The translations under genes and the position numbers were made by a program. From Micromonospora okii (GTDB taxonomy: Bacteria; Actinomycetota; Actinomycetes; Mycobacteriales; Micromonosporaceae), in NCBI RefSeq assembly GCF_020884795.1, contig NZ_BBZF01000013.1, positions 254,485 through 318,484 of the forward strand: 64,000 nt of DNA, given 5' to 3'. The notes under the pieces were generated by a model. That model saw only the letters and a list, made by a program, of their open reading frames with translations, ran no database searches and was not told the DNA's origin. Each line of letters starts with the position of its first letter. Position 1 is the first letter of the stretch. This document shows positions 41,193 through 49,112 of this stretch, one piece after another.

Positions 41193-41444
41193 TCAGTACG
41201 GGGCGGGGCGGCCGGTCAGCGCGGCGTAGAGGCCGGCGGCGGCGGCCTCCTCGCAGTCGTACACCTGGCGGACGTCGCGGGTGCCGCGCTCGTACAGGCC
41301 GATCTCCCAGCGCCCGTCCGGCGAGCGGCGCAGGAACCAGAAGTCGGGCGGGACCGGCACCTGCTCGTGCACGCCCTCGATCTCGAAGGCGTCGGGCGAC
41401 AGCCCCGCCGCCAGCAGGGCGCCGCGTACCTGGTGCCGGTCCAC
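41193..41444 (-). CDS. Small protein, probable immunity partner of the TNT toxin
   Basis: 83 residues from the GTG at 41444, preceded by AAGGGGGGTCGGGC. It has no signal peptide, so it is cytoplasmic. VPPDFWFLRRSPDGRWEIGL and YERGTRDVRQVYDCEEAAAA suggest a compact alpha/beta fold. It begins 34 bases after the TNT gene on the same strand. A small soluble gene just behind a toxin gene is the usual place for an immunity factor. No sequence family is recognised; the role is inferred from position. Confidence 0.6.
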   Translation of the reverse strand: MDRHQVRGALLAAGLSPDAFEIEGVHEQVPVPPDFWFLRRSPDGRWEIGLYERGTRDVRQVYDCEEAAAAGLYAALTGRPAPY

Positions 41445-41478
41445 GCCCGACCCCCCTTCCTCGGTCTGTCCCGCCGGG

Positions 41479-42306
41479 TCAGCAGGCGGCGGGGACGGCA
41501 CCGCGCCGCGGCGGAGCGGCGCAGGGTCCCGCCGCCAGCTTCTCCTCCACCAGGTACCCGTGCGCGAGCAGCCAGGTGACGCTCAGGTCGCTCCCGGCCC
41601 GGGGCAGGTACGCCGGGTTGAGCTCGAACTGGGTACCCAGGCCGGGCTGGGCGAACCACGGCGCGATCGGCCCGGAGTCGACCGTGAACGGCTTCACCAC
41701 GCAGTAGACGTGGTAGTTGGCCAGCGGGGAGTCGGCCGGGGTGCTCAGGTTCGGCGGGGGCAGCGACCGGGCGCCGAACGGGGTGCCGAGCGGGGCGAGG
41801 AACGCGCCGCCCGGGAAGCCGAAGCGGTCGAGCCGGTACCCGGGCAGCAACGTCTGCGCGTTCCTGATCGGCCGGCCGTCCGGGCCGAGGACGTACCCCT
41901 TCGCGGGCGGGTAGACGTATCCGGTGCCGGCGGTGTTGCCGTAGGTCCGGAGGAACTCGGTCTCGTTGAGCCCGCCGAACCGCTGGTAGCCGGCGAGCAG
42001 CGGCCCGACGGGCGACGCGGCGGGCAACTGCTCGGGGCCGAACAGCGGGTTGCCGCCGTAGAACTGGGTGGTGCGCGGGGCGTCCGGCGGGGTGCCGGGG
42101 CGGCAGAGGCCGCCGCCCGACGGCCGCTGCGGCTGCGCGGGGTCGACCGGGGCGGCGGACCCCCAGAAGCCACCCGGTGCCGACCGGTCGGAGACGAGCG
42201 AGGCGGTCGGGTCGGCGTCGGCCGGGGTAGCGAGCGCCGGCGTGGCGGGCGCGAGGGCCAGGGCCGCCCCGGAGAGGGCGGCCAGGGCCCAACGACGTAC
42301 TTTCAT
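41479..42306 (-). CDS. Secreted TNT-domain protein (NAD+ glycohydrolase toxin family)
   Basis: 275 residues. A Sec signal (RRWALAALSGAALALAPATP) precedes about 100 residues of linker. The TNT domain (about 125-262) has YPPAKGYVLGPDG, GYRLDRFGFPGGAFLAPLGT, NYHVYCVVKPFTVDSGPIAP and PGLGTQFELN. TNT is the NAD-cleaving domain of the tuberculosis CpnT toxin; the Arg in LDRFG and the Gln in GTQ fit the known essential residues. Here it is a free Sec-exported protein rather than part of a pore-forming toxin. The likely target is competitors or hosts. Confidence 0.87.
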   Translation of the reverse strand: MKVRRWALAALSGAALALAPATPALATPADADPTASLVSDRSAPGGFWGSAAPVDPAQPQRPSGGGLCRPGTPPDAPRTTQFYGGNPLFGPEQLPAASPVGPLLAGYQRFGGLNETEFLRTYGNTAGTGYVYPPAKGYVLGPDGRPIRNAQTLLPGYRLDRFGFPGGAFLAPLGTPFGARSLPPPNLSTPADSPLANYHVYCVVKPFTVDSGPIAPWFAQPGLGTQFELNPAYLPRAGSDLSVTWLLAHGYLVEEKLAAGPCAAPPRRGAVPAAC

Positions 42307-42422
42307 CTTCGAACCTCCCGAAATCGGACAAGAGCTGTCCTCATCTTCGGAAGGTCACACCCCGGATGTTCCCCTTTGCGCCTTTTGCCACCGGGAAGGC
42401 TGACCGTCCCGCCCCGCCCGGG

Positions 42423-42481
42423 TCAGTGCTCCCGGATCGCCGTCACACCGGCCGGGTTCAGCGCTCCAGGATCGCCGTGAC
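42423..42481 (-). repeat. Duplicated 3' end of the thiolase gene
   Basis: The last 24 bases of the thiolase (42458-42481) are repeated 35 bp further along at 42423-42446, with three mismatches. The second copy would encode VTAIREH-stop instead of VTAILER-stop. Confidence 0.75.
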
Positions 42482-43750
42482 GCCCTGCCCGCCGGCCGCG
42501 CAGATCGAGATCAGGCCGCGCCCGCCGCCCTTCTCCGCCAGCAGCTTGGCCAGCGTGGCGACGATCCGCCCGCCGGTCGCGGCGAACGGGTGCCCGGCGG
42601 CCAGGGACGAGCCGTTGACGTTGAGCCGGTCCCGGTCGATCGCGCCCAGTGGGGTGTCCAGGCCGAGCCGGTCCTTGCAGAACTCCGGCGACTCCCAGGC
42701 CGCCAGGGTGGCCAGCACCTGCGAGGCGAACGCCTCGTGGATCTCGTAGTAGTCGAAGTCCTGCAACGTCAGCCCGGCGCGGGCCAGCATCCGGGGCACG
42801 GCGTACGCGGGGGCCATCAGCAGACCCTCGTCACCGTGCACGAAGTCGACCGCCGCCACCTCCGACCAGGAGAACCAGGCGAGCACGGGGAGGCTGTGCG
42901 CGGCGGCCCACTCCTCGCTGGCCAGCAGCACGGCGGACGCCCCGTCGGTGAGCGGGGAGGAGTTGCCGGCGGTCATGGTGGCCCGCTCGGCGTCCGGGCC
43001 CCGGTGCCCGAAGACCGGCTTGAGCGAGCCGAGCTTCTCCAGGGTCGTGTCCGGGCGGAGGTTCTGGTCGCGGGTGAGCCCCAGGTACGGCGTCACCAGG
43101 TCGTCGAAGAACCCCCGCTCGTACGCGGCGGCGAGCCGCTGGTGCGAGCGCAGCGCCAGCTCGTCCTGGGCCTGCCGGTCGACGTTCCAGCGCACGGCGG
43201 TGCGGGCCGCGTGCTCGCCCATCGACAGCCCGGTGCGCGGCTCGGCGTTGCGCGGGATCTCCGGCTGGAACGGCTGGAGCGGGCGCAGCTTCGTCGCGAG
43301 CTTCAGCCGCTGGCCGAGACTGCGGGCGGAGTTGATCTTCAGCAGCGTGCGCCGCATGTCCTCGTTGACCGCCAGCGGCGCGTCGGAGGTGGTGTCCACG
43401 CCCCCGGCGATGCCGACGTCGATCTGCCCGAGGGCGATCTTGTTGGCGACCAGGATCGCCGCCTCCAGGCCGGTGCCGCAGGCCTGCTGGATGTCGTACG
43501 CCGGGGTGTGCGGGTCGAGGCGGGAGCCGAGCACCACCTCGCGGGTGAGGTTGAAGTCCTTCGAGTGCTTGAGCACCGCACCCGCGACGACCTCGCCGGC
43601 CCGCTCCCCGGCCAGCCCGAACCGGGCGACGAGCCCGTCGAGCGCCGCGCCGAGCATGTCCGCGTTGGACGCGCTGGCGTACCGGGAGTTGGACCGGGCG
43701 AAGGGGATGCGGTTGCCGCCGATGACCGCGACCCGCCGGATGCTCTGCAC
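42458..43750 (-). CDS. Acetyl-CoA acyltransferase (FadA2/FadI-like thiolase)
   Basis: 430 residues from a GTG. Thiolase motifs: nucleophile Cys in DIQQACGTGLEAAI, the loop GLSMGEHAARTAVRWNVDRQ, the His in NVNGSSLAAGHPFAATGGR, and the second Cys near LISICAAGGQGVTAILER. It cleaves or forms 3-ketoacyl-CoA. In M. tuberculosis fadA2 (Rv0243) is divergent from fabG4 and htdX exactly as here. A 16-bp palindrome lies between the divergent starts. Confidence 0.92.
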   Translation of the reverse strand: MQSIRRVAVIGGNRIPFARSNSRYASASNADMLGAALDGLVARFGLAGERAGEVVAGAVLKHSKDFNLTREVVLGSRLDPHTPAYDIQQACGTGLEAAILVANKIALGQIDVGIAGGVDTTSDAPLAVNEDMRRTLLKINSARSLGQRLKLATKLRPLQPFQPEIPRNAEPRTGLSMGEHAARTAVRWNVDRQAQDELALRSHQRLAAAYERGFFDDLVTPYLGLTRDQNLRPDTTLEKLGSLKPVFGHRGPDAERATMTAGNSSPLTDGASAVLLASEEWAAAHSLPVLAWFSWSEVAAVDFVHGDEGLLMAPAYAVPRMLARAGLTLQDFDYYEIHEAFASQVLATLAAWESPEFCKDRLGLDTPLGAIDRDRLNVNGSSLAAGHPFAATGGRIVATLAKLLAEKGGGRGLISICAAGGQGVTAILER

Positions 43751-43783
43751 GATCCCGCCTCCAAATTCAGGGCTTGCTCGAAA

Positions 43784-43799
43784 CCTACTGGCCAGTAGG
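43784..43799. promoter_or_regulatory. Perfect 16-bp palindrome operator between the thiolase and fabG4
   Basis: CCTACTGGCCAGTAGG is fully self-complementary, in the 57-base divergent gap, 9 bases before the fabG4 ATG. TACTGGCCAGTA resembles operators of TetR-family lipid regulators. It probably co-regulates both directions. Confidence 0.7.
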
Positions 43800-43807
43800 C
43801 TACGCCT

Positions 43808-45166
43808 ATGACCGACAGGTACGCGAGCTTCGTCCGAACGGGGGCCGGCCGCGCGCTGGTCAAGCGCCTGGGGCTACCCGACCCGCCACGACTGCGCCGG
43901 CACACCCCGGGCGACCCGCTGGTCCCCGGGCCGGTCCTGCTCGGCTCGGCCACCGGCGGCCGGCTCGCCGAGCCGGTCCGCGCGATCCTGGCCGCCGCCG
44001 GGGTCGAGCCGGCCGACCCGGCCGCCGCGCCCGACCCCGAGCGCCGGCACGCCGCCCTGGTGTACGACGCCACCGGGATCACCGACTCGACCGGGCTGGG
44101 CCAGCTCCACGAGTTCTTCCACCCGCAGGCCCGCTCGATCATGCCCAGCGGCCGGGTGATCGTCCTGGGCACCCCGCCCGAGGAGTGCGGCTCGCCGCGC
44201 GAGGCGACCGCCCAGCGCGCCATCGAGGGGCTGACCCGCAGCATCGGCAAGGAGTTCGGCCGGGGCGTCACCGCCCAGCTCGTCCACGTCACCCCGAACG
44301 GCGACGCGGGCACCACCACCGGCCTGGAGTCCACCCTGCGCTTCCTGCTCTCCGGCCGCTCCGCGTACGTCTCCGGCCAGGTGATCCGCGTCGGGGCCGG
44401 CGCGGCCGAGCCGCCGGCCGACTGGAACCGGCCGCTGGACGGCCAGGTCGTCCTGGTCACCGGCGCGGCCCGGGGCATCGGCGCGGCGCTGGCGAAGGTG
44501 CTGGCCCGCGACGGCGCGCAGGTCGTCGCGCTGGACGTCCCGGCGGCCGGGGACGAGCTGGCCGCCGTCGCCAACGAGATCGGCGGCAGCGCCGTGCAGC
44601 TTGACCTGACCGCCCCCGACGCGCCGACCCGGCTCGCCGAGCACCTGGCCGGTCGGCACGGCCGGGTCGACGTGGTGGTGCACAACGCCGGCATCACCCG
44701 CGACAAGACCCTCGGCCGGATGGACGCCGACCGGTGGAACTCGGTGGTCGACGTCAACCTCTCCAGCCAGGAGCGGATCAACGACGTGCTGCTGGAGCGC
44801 AAGCTCGTCCCGGCCGGCGGCCGGATCGTCTCGGTCTCCTCGATCGCCGGGATCGCCGGCAACCGGGGGCAGACCAACTACGCCACCTCGAAGGCCGGCG
44901 TGATCGGCCTGGTGCAGTCCCTCGCGCCGGTGCTGCGCGAACGCGGCATCAGCATCAACGCCGTCGCCCCCGGCTTCATCGAGACCCGGATGACCGCCCG
45001 CATCCCGCTGGTGGTCCGCGAGGCGGGCCGCCGGATGAACAGCATGACCCAGGGCGGCCTGCCGGTCGACGTGGCCGAGACCATCGGCTGGCTGGCCTGG
45101 CCGGCCAGCGGCGCGATCAGCGGCAACATCGTCCGGGTCTGCGGCCAGAGCCTGCTGGGGGCGTGA
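43808..45166 (+). CDS. fabG4: High-molecular-weight 3-oxoacyl-ACP/CoA reductase
   Basis: 452 residues, about 200 more than ordinary FabG. The N-terminal half is a flavodoxin-like domain without an intact nucleotide site. The C-terminal half is a full short-chain dehydrogenase: VVLVTGAARGIGAALAKVLA, VVHNAGITRDKT, Ser in SVSSIAGIAG and the Y-X-X-X-K in NYATSKAG. This is the FabG4 layout of mycobacteria. The partner thiolase and MaoC genes flank it. Its TGA overlaps the ATG of the MaoC gene. Confidence 0.93.
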   Translation: MTDRYASFVRTGAGRALVKRLGLPDPPRLRRHTPGDPLVPGPVLLGSATGGRLAEPVRAILAAAGVEPADPAAAPDPERRHAALVYDATGITDSTGLGQLHEFFHPQARSIMPSGRVIVLGTPPEECGSPREATAQRAIEGLTRSIGKEFGRGVTAQLVHVTPNGDAGTTTGLESTLRFLLSGRSAYVSGQVIRVGAGAAEPPADWNRPLDGQVVLVTGAARGIGAALAKVLARDGAQVVALDVPAAGDELAAVANEIGGSAVQLDLTAPDAPTRLAEHLAGRHGRVDVVVHNAGITRDKTLGRMDADRWNSVVDVNLSSQERINDVLLERKLVPAGGRIVSVSSIAGIAGNRGQTNYATSKAGVIGLVQSLAPVLRERGISINAVAPGFIETRMTARIPLVVREAGRRMNSMTQGGLPVDVAETIGWLAWPASGAISGNIVRVCGQSLLGA

Positions 45167-46293
45167 TGACCAGGCCGGACGACCACGCCGACGAGCTGTC
45201 GGTGTACGAGCTGATCGAGGGCCCGACCGACGTCATCTCGCCGGAGCGGGTGGCCGCCGCCCGCGCGGCGGGGCCGCTGGAGCCGGCGGGGCCGCTGGAG
45301 CCCGACCTCGGCGCGGGGCCGACGCACGACCTGGCCAGCGTCGCGCGGGACCTGTCGGGTGAGACCCGGGACCTCTCCGCCGAGGCGCGGAAACTGTCGG
45401 GTGAGGCGCGGGACCTGTCGGGCGAGGCGGGCGGCCGGGCGGTCGTGCGGCTGCCGCACCTGCCGAAGGCCGGGCCGCTCTACCGGCGCGCCCTGCTCGG
45501 AGCCCTGCCGCCGGCCGGGCGGCGGCGCGGCGACGCCCTGCCGGCGGTCGAGCTGGCCGTCGCCGGGGTCACCGTGGACCGGGCGCACCTGGCCGACTAC
45601 GACCGGGTCTGCGGGTTCCGGCTGGCCGACCGGCTGCCGGCGACGTACCCCCACGTCATGGGCTTCCCGCTGGCGCTGAAGCTGATGACCGCGCCGGAGT
45701 TCCCGATGCCGCTGGTCGGGCTGGTGCACGTGGCGAACCGGATCACCACGCACCGGCCGGTGGAGGCCGGCGAAACGCTGGACTTCCGCGCGTACGCCGA
45801 GGGGCTGCGCCCGCACGAGCGCGGCCGGCAGGTCGACGTGGTGCTGGTCGCGTCGGTCGGCGGCGAGGAGGTGTGGCGGGGCGTCTCGACGTACCTCGGC
45901 CGGGAGCGCGGGGCCGGCGGCGGCGAGCGGCGTGACCCGGGCGAGCGGCCCCCGCCGCCGGCCGCGACCGCCCGGTGGCGGGTGACGCCCCGGGTGGGCA
46001 CCGACTACGCCCGGGTCTCCGGCGACCACAACCCGATCCACACGTCCAGGCTCGGGGCGCGGCTGTTCGGCTTCCCGCGCCCGATCGCGCACGGGATGTG
46101 GAGCAAGGCCCGCTGCCTGGCGGCCCTGGAAGGCCGGCTGCCGGACGCGTACACCGTCGAGGCGGCGTTCAAGCTGCCGGTGCCGCTGCCGTCCGAGGTG
46201 GCCCTGAGCGCCTCCGCCGCCGGCTCGACCTGGGAGTTCGCCCTGCACGACGCACGGGCCGGCCGCCCGCACCTGGTGGGCACGGTCTGCTGA
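45166..46293 (+). CDS. MaoC-family (R)-hydratase, HtdX-like, with heptad-repeat insert
   Basis: 375 residues from the ATG overlapping the fabG4 stop. The C-terminal hot-dog domain has YARVSGDHNPIHTSRLGARL and FPRPIAHGMWSKARCLAAL, with the catalytic Asp-His pair. An N-terminal half is a second, divergent hot-dog. Between residues about 50 and 85 there are four copies of a seven-residue unit (RDLSGE, RDLSAE, RKLSGE, RDLSGE) not expected in the family. It should hydrate 2-enoyl thioesters made by FabG4. Position matches mycobacterial htdX. Confidence 0.87.
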   Translation: MTRPDDHADELSVYELIEGPTDVISPERVAAARAAGPLEPAGPLEPDLGAGPTHDLASVARDLSGETRDLSAEARKLSGEARDLSGEAGGRAVVRLPHLPKAGPLYRRALLGALPPAGRRRGDALPAVELAVAGVTVDRAHLADYDRVCGFRLADRLPATYPHVMGFPLALKLMTAPEFPMPLVGLVHVANRITTHRPVEAGETLDFRAYAEGLRPHERGRQVDVVLVASVGGEEVWRGVSTYLGRERGAGGGERRDPGERPPPPAATARWRVTPRVGTDYARVSGDHNPIHTSRLGARLFGFPRPIAHGMWSKARCLAALEGRLPDAYTVEAAFKLPVPLPSEVALSASAAGSTWEFALHDARAGRPHLVGTVC

Positions 46294-46296
46294 CCG

Positions 46297-46334
46297 GGCA
46301 GGCCCCCGCCGAGGTCGACGGGCGGGGGCTTGCC
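46297..46334 (+). terminator. Terminator after the MaoC gene
   Basis: GGCAGGCCCCCGCC and GGCGGGGGCTTGCC, a 14-bp stem with one G-T pair and a 10-base loop, 3 bases after the stop. Confidence 0.8.
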
Positions 46335-46354
46335 GGTCACCCCTTCGTGGGATA

Positions 46355-46382
46355 AGTTGTTCTCAGTTCGAGTTATTCTCAG
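46355..46382 (+). promoter_or_regulatory. Direct-repeat operator/promoter of the NrtR-like operon
   Basis: AGTTGTTCTCAG (46355-46366) and AGTTATTCTCAG (46371-46382) are 16 bp apart, just before the GTG at 46398. The stretch is AT-rich for this genome. It overlaps any -10 element (TTATTCT), so a bound regulator, perhaps the NrtR-like protein itself, would block transcription. Confidence 0.55.
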
Positions 46383-46397
46383 AGTTAGAGAGACGCC

Positions 46398-47150
46398 GTG
46401 AACGAGCAGGAGTACCTCGCCGCCTACGACCCCCGGGCGTACCCGGCCGTCGCCGTCACCGTCGACGTGGTCGCCCTGACCATCCGCGAGGGCGCGCTGC
46501 ACCTGCTGCTCGTCCGCCGGGGCGAGCCGCCGTTCGCGGGCCACTGGGCGCTGCCCGGCGGCTTCGTCCACCCCGACGAGGACCTGGCCGCCGGGGCGCG
46601 GCGGGAGCTGGCCGAGGAGACCGGGCTCGGCGGCGAGCGGCTGCGCCGGGTCCACCTGGAGCAGCTCGCCAGCTACGGCGCGCCCGACCGGGACCCGCGC
46701 ATGCGGATCATCTCCGTGGCCCACCTCGCGTTCGCCCCCGACCTGCCCGACCCGGCCGCCGGCAGCGACGCCGACGACGCCGCCTGGCTGCCGGTCACCG
46801 CGCTGGCCAGCCGGCAGCTCGCCTTCGACCACGCCCGGATCATCGACGACGGGCTGGATCGGGCCCGCTCCAAGCTGGAGTACACCCCGCTGGCCACCCG
46901 CTTCCTCGACCCCGAGTTCACCGTCACCGAGCTGCGCGGCGTCTACGAGACGGTCTGGGGGCACCCCCTGCACGCCGGCAACTTCCACCGCAAGGTGCTC
47001 TCCGTGCCGGGCTTCGTCGAGAGCACCGGGGCCAGCACCGAGCGCGGCGGCCCGCGCGGCGGCCCGCGCGCCAAGCTCTACCGGGCCGGCGACGCCCAAC
47101 TGCTGCACCCGGCGCTGCTGCGCCCCGCCCGGGAGGAGACGATCCGGTGA
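46398..47150 (+). CDS. NrtR-like Nudix-domain transcription regulator
   Basis: 250 residues from a GTG. The N-terminal Nudix domain (about 18-150) keeps a complete Nudix box, GGFVHPDEDLAAGARRELAE followed by ETGL. The C-terminal winged helix (about 165-245) has FTVTELRGVYETVWGHPLHA, GNFHRKVLSVPGFVESTG and a basic end. NrtR proteins sense ADP-ribose or related NAD products and repress NAD-pathway genes. Here the complete box means catalytic activity is possible. It opens a run of four tightly spaced genes. Confidence 0.87.
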   Translation: MNEQEYLAAYDPRAYPAVAVTVDVVALTIREGALHLLLVRRGEPPFAGHWALPGGFVHPDEDLAAGARRELAEETGLGGERLRRVHLEQLASYGAPDRDPRMRIISVAHLAFAPDLPDPAAGSDADDAAWLPVTALASRQLAFDHARIIDDGLDRARSKLEYTPLATRFLDPEFTVTELRGVYETVWGHPLHAGNFHRKVLSVPGFVESTGASTERGGPRGGPRAKLYRAGDAQLLHPALLRPAREETIR

Positions 47151-48136
47151 GGACCGAGGAGGCCATCCGCCTGGTCGCGGCGGCCCGCACCGACGCCGAC
47201 CTGTTCGGCGCGGACGCGCCGGCCCGCCGCTACCGCGAGCTGGTCGCGGCCCTGCACCCCGACCGGCTGGGCACGCTCGACGACCGGGTACGCGCCGAGG
47301 CCACCGACGCCTTCGTCCGGGTCACCACGCGGTGGCGGGCCGGCCGGGCGACGGGGGTCGACGGGTTCGTGCTCGGGGCGTACCGGCTCGGGGCGCTCGC
47401 CCACGCCGGCGACCTGGCCGACCTCTACGACGTCGGCGCGGACCGGCTGCTCAAGCTGCCCCGCGACCCCGCCGACAACGACCTGATGGCCCGCGAGGAG
47501 CGGGCCCTGCGCCTGATCGAGGAGCGGGGCGACCCGCGCTACCTGCCCTACGTGCCCCGGCTGGTCGACGCGTTCCGCCACCGGGACGCGGCGACCGGCG
47601 CGGAACGGCGGATCACCGTGCTGGCCACCGCGCCGGGGCTGCACAGCCTGGACGAGGTGCGCCGGGCGTACCCGGACGGGCTGGACGCCCGCGACGCGGC
47701 CTGGATGTGGCGGCGGCTGCTGGTCGCCCTCGGCCTCGCCCACCGGGCCGGCGTGACGCACGGCGCGGTGCTGCCCCGGCACGTGCTGATCGAGCCGGAC
47801 GGGCACGGCGTGGTCCTCGTCGACTGGTGCTTCTCCGTGGTCGGCGACGGCGCGATCCCCGCGCTGGTGCCCGGCCACGAGGACTGGTACCCGCCGGAGG
47901 TCGCCGCGCGGCGACCCTGCGGCCCGGGCACCGACCTGGCGATGGCCGCCGGCTGCATGACCTGGCTGATGGGCGACCGGGCGCCCCGCGAGCTGCGGGC
48001 CTTCGCCGACGGCTGCCGCCTGCCCGCCCCGCACGCCCGCCCGGACGACGCCTGGCGGCTGCTCCGCGAACTGGACGAGGTGCTGGAGCGGCTCTACGGG
48101 CCGCGCACCTTCCGACCCTTCACCCTCAACCCCTAG
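47147..48136 (+). CDS. J-domain / pseudokinase fusion protein
   Basis: 329 residues; the GTG overlaps the Nudix stop. Residues about 1-60 resemble a J-domain, with H37-P38-D39 in LVAALHPDRLG. Residues about 95-325 look like a protein-kinase fold: LGLAHRAGVTHGAVLPRHVL aligns with the HRDLKPxN loop but has HGAVLP, so the catalytic Asp is missing. VLVDWCFSVVG corresponds to DFG with the metal Asp kept. It is therefore a probable pseudokinase with a chaperone-recruiting head. The partner is probably the VWA protein or the PurA paralogue. Confidence 0.75.
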   Translation: MRTEEAIRLVAAARTDADLFGADAPARRYRELVAALHPDRLGTLDDRVRAEATDAFVRVTTRWRAGRATGVDGFVLGAYRLGALAHAGDLADLYDVGADRLLKLPRDPADNDLMAREERALRLIEERGDPRYLPYVPRLVDAFRHRDAATGAERRITVLATAPGLHSLDEVRRAYPDGLDARDAAWMWRRLLVALGLAHRAGVTHGAVLPRHVLIEPDGHGVVLVDWCFSVVGDGAIPALVPGHEDWYPPEVAARRPCGPGTDLAMAAGCMTWLMGDRAPRELRAFADGCRLPAPHARPDDAWRLLRELDEVLERLYGPRTFRPFTLNP

Positions 48137-48146
48137 GGAGGCTGCC

Positions 48147-49112
48147 ATGGGCAGTGGAATGTGGTCCACCGACGTGTACGACGCCGCCGACCGCTACCGC
48201 CGGCCCACCGGCAAGAGCGCGTTCTCCTACAGCGACAGCGGGGCGCGCACCGTGCACGCCGCCCTCGACCCGCGCGGCGCGGTCCGGGAGAGCCGCGACT
48301 CGGCCGAGCACCCGCAGTCGACGGCCATCTCGGTGCTGTTCGACGTGACCGGCTCGATGGGGCACGTGCCCCGCACCCTCCAGACCAAGCTGCCGCAGCT
48401 CCTCGGGCTGCTGCTCCGCCAGGGGTACGCCCGCGACCCGCAGATCATGTTCGGCGCGATCGGCGACGCCACCTGCGACCGGGTGCCGTTGCAGGTGGGG
48501 CAGTTCGAGTCCGACAACCGGATGGACGACGACCTCGGCCGGATCGTGCTGGAGGGCGGCGGCGGTGGCCAGATGATGGAGTCCTACGAGCTGGCCATGT
48601 ACTTCATGGCCCGGCGCACGGTGACCGACTGCTGGGAGAAGAGGGGCCGGCGCGGGTACCTGTTCATCATCGGCGACGAGCTGGCCTACCCGAAGGTGGA
48701 CCGGCGGCAGGTGAGCCACCTGATCGGCGACGACCTGGGCGAGGACGTGCCGCTGCGGCAGATCGTCGACGAGGTGACCCGGCGCTGGGACACCTACTAC
48801 CTGCTCCCCGCCGGCAGCCACTACGCCCGCAACAGCAAGGTGATCGACTTCTGGCGCGACCTGCTCGGGCAGAACGCCGTGGTGCTGGACGACCTGGACG
48901 CGGTCTGCGAGACCATCGCCCTCACCGTGGGCCTCGGCGAGCAGGCCGTCGACCTCGACCGGGGCCTCGACGACCTGCGGCGGGCCGGCTCGACGGCCAC
49001 CGGCACGGTCGGCAAGGCCCTCGCCCGCTTCCGGGGCGGCCCGGTGCAGCGGGTGGGCGCGCTGCCGGTCCCGTCGGTGCCGGCGGCGACCCGGGGGGTC
49101 ACCCGGCTGTGA
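48147..49112 (+). CDS. Von Willebrand A-domain protein
   Basis: 321 residues after GGGAGGCTGCC. No signal peptide, so cytoplasmic. SVLFDVTGSMGHVPRTLQTK gives the MIDAS motif D-x-T-G-S (about 66-70), with the later acidic metal residue probably in IGDELAYP. GYARDPQIMFGAIGDATCDR and GGGGGQMMESYELAMYFMAR fit the fold. In bacteria such VWA proteins act as metal-dependent scaffolds, often with AAA ATPases; none is adjacent here. It overlaps the PurA-like gene by 4 bases. Confidence 0.83.
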   Translation: MGSGMWSTDVYDAADRYRRPTGKSAFSYSDSGARTVHAALDPRGAVRESRDSAEHPQSTAISVLFDVTGSMGHVPRTLQTKLPQLLGLLLRQGYARDPQIMFGAIGDATCDRVPLQVGQFESDNRMDDDLGRIVLEGGGGGQMMESYELAMYFMARRTVTDCWEKRGRRGYLFIIGDELAYPKVDRRQVSHLIGDDLGEDVPLRQIVDEVTRRWDTYYLLPAGSHYARNSKVIDFWRDLLGQNAVVLDDLDAVCETIALTVGLGEQAVDLDRGLDDLRRAGSTATGTVGKALARFRGGPVQRVGALPVPSVPAATRGVTRL

